Source: Anoxynatronum sibiricum
GTDB taxonomy: Bacteria; Bacillota; Clostridia; Peptostreptococcales; Tindalliaceae
DNA length: 64,000 bases
Assembly: GCF_039414295.1 (NCBI RefSeq)
Contig: NZ_JBCITM010000006.1
Span: forward strand, 124,001-188,000
Direction: 5' to 3'
The notes below the pieces were generated by a model that was not told where the DNA came from, searched no databases, and was given only the letters and a program-made list of their open reading frames with translations. Both the position numbers and the translations under genes were made by a program. Shown one piece after another: positions 59,279-64,000 of this stretch. The stretch's first letter is position 1. The number at the start of each line of letters is the position of its first letter.

Positions 59279-62200
59279 CTAGTGGTTAATCAATGCTGCT
59301 TCAACAAGAAGATTTCTGATCGCTGTTAGCGATTCTGCATGGGTTAATGTGCCTTTGGGATCTAACGTACCATTTTGCCTGCCCTTAAATATGTCAGCGT
59401 CTAACACTCTGCCAACGTGCACAGCTGCCCAATTGGACACGCTATATGCATCCGTGTAAGCAGCCAATCTGCCTGCTTTATTTTCCTGGATTTTGACTAA
59501 ATCCATGGCTTTTGAATACATGACCATTGCTTCTTCTCTGGTGATGGTGGCATCTGGCTTAAACGCCCCGTCAGGATAACCTTGAATGATTTTCCACTCA
59601 TTTGCTATGAGGATACTTGAATAATCTTTGTTTGCCGCGATGTCAGTAAACTTATTCACCACTGGCAGCCCTTCTCTGTACAACCCCAGGGCCCGCACCA
59701 TATAAGCTGCAAACTCTGCTCGTGTTACTGCTTTATCTGGTAAGAAGCTCTCATGATCCAGCAGCACCAGTCTTGCCGCCATATCATTGACATGTTCTTT
59801 TGACCAATGATCCTGCACTGAATGAACCTCCACGAGATTCCATATGGCAGAATAGGCTGAGTTTGTTAATGATTGAAGTTTTGCATACCACTTGCCCTCT
59901 TTTTCAAATACCTCCGTTGGAACATGGGCATATGAACCATCTGAATTTATAACGATCCCTGTTGTCACCTTGTTGGGATCTATCTCTGCCGGTATTTCCA
60001 TGATCCGTTCAACATAGGTGCTGAATCGGTTTAGTGTCACTTCTTCTACTTCACCTTCCTGATTGGTTGTTCTGGCTGAAATATTGAAAGCTACTGGTTC
60101 AAAGATTAATTCATGCCCTTGTGCCTGCAATTCATTTTTCAACGCTTCCTTTTCTTCCATTGATAATTTTGTAAAGGTAACTTCTATTTCAATATCCTTA
60201 AGGGATTCTGTCTTGACACCCAACAACGCAGCTACTTGATCCACAGTGAGTGCTTTGACATCCAGCCTGTATTCAATCGTTTCTTCCTTCACAGACAACA
60301 TAAAATGATTCTTTTCCAGTTCTTTAACGGTCTCACCTGATAAAATGACCTTTATAACGTCTTCCAGCTTTCCTACAGGCACAACCACTTCATTACTGCC
60401 CTGGTTCTCTTTTGTTGCTGCCTCAACCAGTTTGAACATCTCTTCTGTATGAAGCACCAGTGTCATTTCTGTTTTGCCATCTACTTTAGTAACTGTTTGG
60501 GTTCCTACATTCATGGCTTCGCCATTCACGATCACACCGGCTATCTTTGACGCTTCATTGAATGCTGGTGCCGATGTTTGAGTGGGTTGGCTGGAATCAC
60601 TGCTGCTATCTTCGCTTCCTCCAGTCCCACCAGTATTACCGGAGTTTGAAGGCTGCTTGAGAACCGTAACTGTAAATGATTTTGTTCGAGTGGCGTCATT
60701 TTTAGTAAGAGTGGCGGTTAATATCACCTGCACATTAGCACCTGTGGGTCTTGTCACTACCCCTCGGGCACTAATGATTTCAGGATTATTCGAATGCCAC
60801 ACAATGGATGTCCCATTATTGCCCGCTTCCAATAGGGTAATGTTTCGTGTAACGCCTACCGAGGTGTCAGTCCCTGAGTACCCAATGACAAGGGCATCAT
60901 AATCATGATCAACTCGCTCTGAATCTGTCACAATATGAATGGGTGTCACACTGTTTGAGGCAGGCGAAGCAGCGCCTGTGCCGGCACCGTTTGTGGCTGC
61001 AACGGTAAAGGTATAGGCCGTGTCATTTGTCAGTCCTGTAACTGTTACGGGACTGGCTGTGCCTGAAGCGGTTAGTCCCCCCGGGTTTGATGTAACGGTG
61101 TAGCCTGTAATAGCGGATCCTCCATTTGATGCTGGTGCAGTAAAGCTGATGATGGCTTCAGTATCCCCGGCGAAGGCTGTTACAGCCGTCGGTGCACCTG
61201 GCACCACTGCATTCACTGCAAAACTTCGACTCACTTCTGCAGCTGGCAAATACGAAGCATTGCCTGCCTGGTTTGCATGAATGGTTGCTGTACCCGCTGT
61301 GAGAAAGGTTAACGCTCCTCCAGATGTAATGGTGGCAACAGCTGGGGTGCTGCTGCTAAAATAGACAGGTAGTCCCGAGGTGGATGTTGCGGTAAGCGTT
61401 GGGGTTGTCCCAAAGTTTTGGGCCCCGGGATTATTAAAGGTAATCATCTGTATCAATCTTGGTGCCACACTGTTTGAGGCAAATGAAGCAGCGCCTGTGC
61501 CTGCCATGTTTGTGGCTGTGACGGTAAATGTATAGGCCTGACCATTTGTCAGTCCCATAACGGTTATGGGACTGGCTGTGCCTATAGCTGTTAGTCCCTC
61601 CGGATTCGATGTGACGGTGTAGCCTGTGATAGCGGCTCCTCCATTTGAAGCTGGTGCTGTAAAACTGATGGTCGCTTCAGTATCCCCGGCGTCGGCTGTT
61701 ACAGCCGTCGGTGCGCCTGGTGCAACTGGATTAACTGTAAAACTTCGACTCACTTCTGTAGCTGGTAAATACGAAGCATTGCCTGGCTGGTTTGCATTTA
61801 TGGTTGCTGTGCCCGCTGTAATAAAGGTTAGCACTCCTCCGGATGTAATGGTGGCAACACCTGGAGTACTGCTGCTAAAGTGGACAGTTAGTCCTGAATC
61901 CGCTGTGGCGGTAAGCGTTGGGGTTGTCCCAAAGTTTTGGGCCCCGGGATTATTAAAGGTAATCATCTGTATCGCTCTTAGTGTTACACTGTTTGAGGCA
62001 GGTGAAGCAGCTCCTGTGCCTGCACTGTTTGTGGCTGTGACGGTAAAGGTATAGGTCGTACCATTTGACAGTCCTGTAACTGTTATGGGACTGGCTGCGC
62101 CTGAACCTGTTAGTCCCCCGGGATTCGATGTGACGGTGTAGCCTGTGATGGCGGCTCCTCCATTTGAAGCTGGTGCTGTAAAGCTGATGGTGGCTTCAGT

Positions 62201-62374
62201 ATTCCCGGCGACGGCTGTTACGTTCGTCGGTGCGCCTGGCACCACTGGTTCCGCAAATGAGTTGGGAGTCATAACCAAAGCCATTACCTGCAGTATGATA
62301 CTTAGCATCACAATCCTTGCAAACACTGAACCCCTTCTTCTGCTGACCTTATTATCCTTTGTGAAATTGTTCAT
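59279..62374 (-). CDS. Large secreted SLH protein with FN3 and Ig-like repeats
   Basis: The 1031-residue protein has a signal peptide (ending NSFA). Then come FN3 domain 1 (about 45-133), an Ig-like domain (about 135-215), FN3 2, Ig-like 2, FN3 3 (to about 478) and a Big-type domain (VWHSNNPEIISARGVVTR). A Ser/Gly/Thr linker and a beta-rich region of about 235 residues follow, then three SLH repeats (DHWSKEHVNDMAARLVLL; FTDIAANKDYSSILIANEWK; AYTDAYSVSNWAAVHVGRVL). SLH repeats attach it to the wall; the N-terminal domains should project outward for adhesion. GGAGAGG precedes the ATG at 62374 by nine bases. Confidence 0.93.
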   Translation of the reverse strand: MNNFTKDNKVSRRRGSVFARIVMLSIILQVMALVMTPNSFAEPVVPGAPTNVTAVAGNTEATISFTAPASNGGAAITGYTVTSNPGGLTGSGAASPITVTGLSNGTTYTFTVTATNSAGTGAASPASNSVTLRAIQMITFNNPGAQNFGTTPTLTATADSGLTVHFSSSTPGVATITSGGVLTFITAGTATINANQPGNASYLPATEVSRSFTVNPVAPGAPTAVTADAGDTEATISFTAPASNGGAAITGYTVTSNPEGLTAIGTASPITVMGLTNGQAYTFTVTATNMAGTGAASFASNSVAPRLIQMITFNNPGAQNFGTTPTLTATSTSGLPVYFSSSTPAVATITSGGALTFLTAGTATIHANQAGNASYLPAAEVSRSFAVNAVVPGAPTAVTAFAGDTEAIISFTAPASNGGSAITGYTVTSNPGGLTASGTASPVTVTGLTNDTAYTFTVAATNGAGTGAASPASNSVTPIHIVTDSERVDHDYDALVIGYSGTDTSVGVTRNITLLEAGNNGTSIVWHSNNPEIISARGVVTRPTGANVQVILTATLTKNDATRTKSFTVTVLKQPSNSGNTGGTGGSEDSSSDSSQPTQTSAPAFNEASKIAGVIVNGEAMNVGTQTVTKVDGKTEMTLVLHTEEMFKLVEAATKENQGSNEVVVPVGKLEDVIKVILSGETVKELEKNHFMLSVKEETIEYRLDVKALTVDQVAALLGVKTESLKDIEIEVTFTKLSMEEKEALKNELQAQGHELIFEPVAFNISARTTNQEGEVEEVTLNRFSTYVERIMEIPAEIDPNKVTTGIVINSDGSYAHVPTEVFEKEGKWYAKLQSLTNSAYSAIWNLVEVHSVQDHWSKEHVNDMAARLVLLDHESFLPDKAVTRAEFAAYMVRALGLYREGLPVVNKFTDIAANKDYSSILIANEWKIIQGYPDGAFKPDATITREEAMVMYSKAMDLVKIQENKAGRLAAYTDAYSVSNWAAVHVGRVLDADIFKGRQNGTLDPKGTLTHAESLTAIRNLLVEAALINH
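61150..62250. repeat. Tandem 519-base units inside the SLH protein gene
   Basis: Each unit encodes one FN3 plus one Ig-like domain (173 residues). For example, CAAAGTTTTGGGCCCCGGGA occurs at 61411 and again at 61930, and FN3 coding sequences around GATGTGACGGTGTAGCC (plus-strand view) recur three times. Near identity at DNA level suggests recent duplication and a length-variable region. Confidence 0.85.
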
Positions 62375-62523
62375 AAGTAACCGCCTCTCCAAGTTGATCT
62401 AACTGCAAGCCCATATAGTGTTCGCCGCCTTGTGAGCCCTGCATCAGGAAATTCAGACTTTAAGAGACACAATATCTCATCCGACATTCTGCATGCTCGA
62501 GCATACCGCCGTTGCAAACTAAA

Positions 62524-62590
62524 GATTACAGCACCAAGGTTACAGCACCTCCGACCCCATCATACCCGACCCCATCATACCTCGGGTATT
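62524..62590. repeat. Dispersed repeat, copy D
   Basis: GATTACAGCACC is followed by AAGGTTACAGCACCTCCGACC and then CCATCATACCCGACCCCATC, itself a small tandem duplication. It lies downstream of the zinc-ribbon operon and upstream of the SLH gene. Confidence 0.8.
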
Positions 62591-62647
62591 GGTGTTTCAT
62601 GAGGTACCACATTTTGTTTTCTCTTGATGGTCTTTGAGAGTACCCGT

Positions 62648-62875
62648 TTACTCTTTGGTGCCGGTGTAGGTGAAAGCAGTGCGGATCATTTTAATGTGGC
62701 TTCCTTCGTCTTTTCCAATAATACTTCCACACGTACAAAGGTACATCTGAGAATTTTTTTCCAACTGATGAACTCGCTTCATTCTAGATTTGTGGCATTT
62801 CAATACGTGACCGCTTCCTATTTTTTGATATTTGAAAAGCTTTGCTTTGCATCTGGCACACTTAATGGTCAGCAT
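62648..62875 (-). CDS. Small zinc-ribbon protein
   Basis: A 75-residue protein with KCARCKAKLFKYQKIGSGHV, a single CH in LKCHKSRM, and CTCGSIIGKD, giving two C-x-C or C-x-x-C knuckles that should bind zinc. The terminal IKMIRTAFTYTGTKE is part of the family pattern. The ribosome binding site AAGGAG overlaps the stop of the upstream two-helix protein gene, so the two are co-transcribed. Function unknown. Confidence 0.78.
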   Translation of the reverse strand: MLTIKCARCKAKLFKYQKIGSGHVLKCHKSRMKRVHQLEKNSQMYLCTCGSIIGKDEGSHIKMIRTAFTYTGTKE

Positions 62876-62880
62876 CTAAA

Positions 62881-63150
62881 TTACTCCTTGAACGTCTTTT
62901 CGTCTCTGTACCATTGATATGTATAGGTCAGCGTTGCAATCAAGAATACTCCTAAGAATATCACTAGATACGTTGGCACATAATGCCTGAAAGAGTATGC
63001 ACTGGGGGAATTGTATAGAAACAGACTTGCAGCGACAACACCCGCCAACCCAGTGCTGGCGGTTCTAAGAGCCCGTGTTAGAACATATTTGAGTTGACCA
63101 CTTTGTTGTTTCTGTCTCCAATTATCCAATAATTTTTCTCTCTCTTCCAT
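62881..63150 (-). CDS. Small two-helix membrane protein (89 residues)
   Basis: A charged amphipathic start (EEREKLLDNWRQKQQSGQLK) is followed by two membrane helices (about 33-48 and 59-79) and a charged tail YQWYRDEKTFKE. GGGAGGG lies six bases before the ATG at 63150. It is the first gene of a two-gene operon with the zinc-ribbon protein. Family not recognised. Confidence 0.75.
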   Translation of the reverse strand: MEEREKLLDNWRQKQQSGQLKYVLTRALRTASTGLAGVVAASLFLYNSPSAYSFRHYVPTYLVIFLGVFLIATLTYTYQWYRDEKTFKE

Positions 63151-63237
63151 GATCATCCCTCCCATATGCTAAACTGATTATGATATTCTCGAACCTCCGT
63201 TTCTGGTATACCTGCCAGTGCCAGATGTCAATGAAAT

Positions 63238-63270
63238 GGAGGTTGCATTACCTCCGTCTCGATTGTTCCC
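63238..63270. repeat. Dispersed repeat, copy H
   Basis: GGAGGTTGCATTACCTCC contains a perfect six-base inverted repeat and the repeat core, followed by GTCTCGATTG. It lies in the divergent promoter region between the two-helix protein gene and the AbiEi-type gene. Confidence 0.7.
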
Positions 63271-63307
63271 GGGTCATTTTAGTGCGCTTTGTTGTTGCAT
63301 TGTTTAT

Positions 63308-63343
63308 TTTCGCGCCCACATCGTTTATAATTAGGGCGTGAAA
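63308..63343 (+). promoter_or_regulatory. Candidate AbiEi operator overlapping a promoter -10 box
   Basis: TTTCGCGCCC and GGGCGTGAAA pair over ten positions (one G-T) and flank TATAAT at 63326-63331. Known AbiEi antitoxins repress their own promoter by binding inverted repeats, and this site sits just before the AbiEi-type gene. Confidence 0.62.
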
Positions 63344-63356
63344 GTAAGGTGATGTT

Positions 63357-63950
63357 ATGACCAGCGTTGAAAAACTTAGTTACTTGCTCAAGAAGAACAA
63401 GGGATTTCTTAAAACCTCAGATGCTGTCTCCTCAGGTATTTCAAGGACAGTTCTGGGTGATTTTGTGCGTAAAAACGGTCTGGAGCGTGTCGCGCATGGC
63501 CTTTACATGTCACAAGACGCCTGGGAAGATAGCTTGTTCGTGATCCAAGTGCGCTACCCGGAATCGGTATTTTCCCATGAGACAGCCCTCTATTTATTAA
63601 ACCTGGCAAATCGGGAACCATCTCCCTTTTCTGTTACTTTGCGAACTGGCACCAACTCAGCGAGACTATCCAAAGAAGGCATCAAGGTTTATAAAGTGAA
63701 AGAAGCCCTCTTCGACCAAGGTATTATTGAAACTATCTCACCCTCGGGGCACACAGTTCGAACCTACAACGCCGAACGAACCATTTGCGATTTGTTCCGC
63801 AGCAGGCGAAACATTGAAATCCAAGCTTTGCAGGATGCAGTAAAAACCTATGTTCATCTAAGGGATAAGAATATTCCATTGCTGATGCGTTATGCAAAAC
63901 TGTTCTCGGTGGAAAAAATGGTCCGTCAATACTTGGAGGTGCTTTTATAG
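63357..63950 (+). CDS. AbiEi-family antitoxin-like protein
   Basis: The N-terminal winged helix reads LSYLLKKNKGFLKTSDAVSS, then GISRTVLGDFVRKNGLERV and HGLYMS. The rest matches the AbiEi_4-type C-terminal domain: YPESVFSHETALYLLNLANR, RTYNAERTICDLFRSRRNI and LRDKNIPLLMRYAKLF. In type IV toxin-antitoxin pairs AbiEi represses transcription and its partner AbiEii is a nucleotidyltransferase toxin that usually overlaps it. No toxin start is visible in the 50 bases after the stop at 63950, so it may be an orphan or the partner may begin just outside the window. Confidence 0.88.
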   Translation: MTSVEKLSYLLKKNKGFLKTSDAVSSGISRTVLGDFVRKNGLERVAHGLYMSQDAWEDSLFVIQVRYPESVFSHETALYLLNLANREPSPFSVTLRTGTNSARLSKEGIKVYKVKEALFDQGIIETISPSGHTVRTYNAERTICDLFRSRRNIEIQALQDAVKTYVHLRDKNIPLLMRYAKLFSVEKMVRQYLEVLL

Positions 63951-64000
63951 TGCTTTTTTAGCGAAACTTTCACATATACCAGCAATAAACGCAGTTCACT

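Noticed and set aside
1..64000. A complete new defence island, prophage or biosynthetic cluster
   Set aside because: No integrase, phage structural gene, restriction enzyme, large synthase or multi-gene defence set is present; only a single AbiEi-type gene at the window edge.

Overview
The window looks like the chromosome of an anaerobic, low-to-mid GC Gram-positive bacterium of the class Clostridia. The evidence is strong AGGAGG-type ribosome binding sites with many GTG and TTG starts, S-layer (SLH) surface proteins, EFR1-type flavodoxin/ferredoxin fusions, a preQ1-I riboswitch, DUF2975/HTH and DUF3796/HTH pairs, and WYL, TipA and LAL regulators. No rRNA, tRNA, CRISPR array, phage module or intact insertion sequence was seen. 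The genus cannot be fixed from sequence alone.

Layout. 0-8.6 kb: queuosine supply (queT-queF under a preQ1 riboswitch), decayed nitroreductase and serpin remnants, a PfoR-like membrane protein, a TrmO-like/AraC pair, a DODA-type dioxygenase, an FAD reductase, an HTH/DUF2975 pair and a pirin. 8.9-15.4 kb: a cation transporter, a SUMF1-domain/SLH operon, a chemoreceptor and a lipoprotein. 15.6-21.2 kb: two membrane-anchored alpha/beta hydrolases, a small conserved protein and a large LAL regulator. 21.5-26.7 kb: gene debris (asparaginase II, reductive dehalogenase, SelW/Rdx, aminotransferase and CPBP fragments) around an intact EFR1/arginase operon and one member of an unrecognised paralogous family. 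26.7-35.3 kb: lipid methyltransferase, DNA alkylation repair protein, HTH/DUF3796 pair, WYL regulator, DJ-1 protein, hydrolases and an HTH repressor. 35.5-39.9 kb: a dead sigma/anti-sigma locus, then a TetR-ABC transporter operon and a second EFR1 protein. 40-45.9 kb: rhomboid, flavodoxin, the second paralogue with its TetR regulator, and an AraC-MATE pair. 46.2-48.8 kb: a phnDCE-type phosphonate/phosphite importer. 49-55 kb: small proteins, a DUF1905-cysteine peptidase fusion, an AraC regulator, an MBL hydrolase, PhzF, a DnaQ-like exonuclease and a FosA-like VOC protein. 56-64 kb: a LysM protein with two hydrolase domains, a TipA-like MerR regulator, a large FN3/Ig/SLH surface protein, two small proteins and an AbiEi-type antitoxin.

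Two themes run through the window. One is sensing and export: three AraC regulators with effector-binding C-termini, two TetR, TipA, WYL and LAL regulators, and MATE, ABC and FosA-like functions, which together fit drug or toxin response (inference). The other is rearrangement. At least eleven gene fragments lie between intact genes, several of them partial copies of intact genes elsewhere in the window. A dispersed short repeat with the core GGTTRCANYACCTCCG occurs at eight sites, three of them touching such fragments. No clearly new defence or biosynthetic system was found. The best leads are the repeat family, the paralogous family and the split or duplicated gene pieces.
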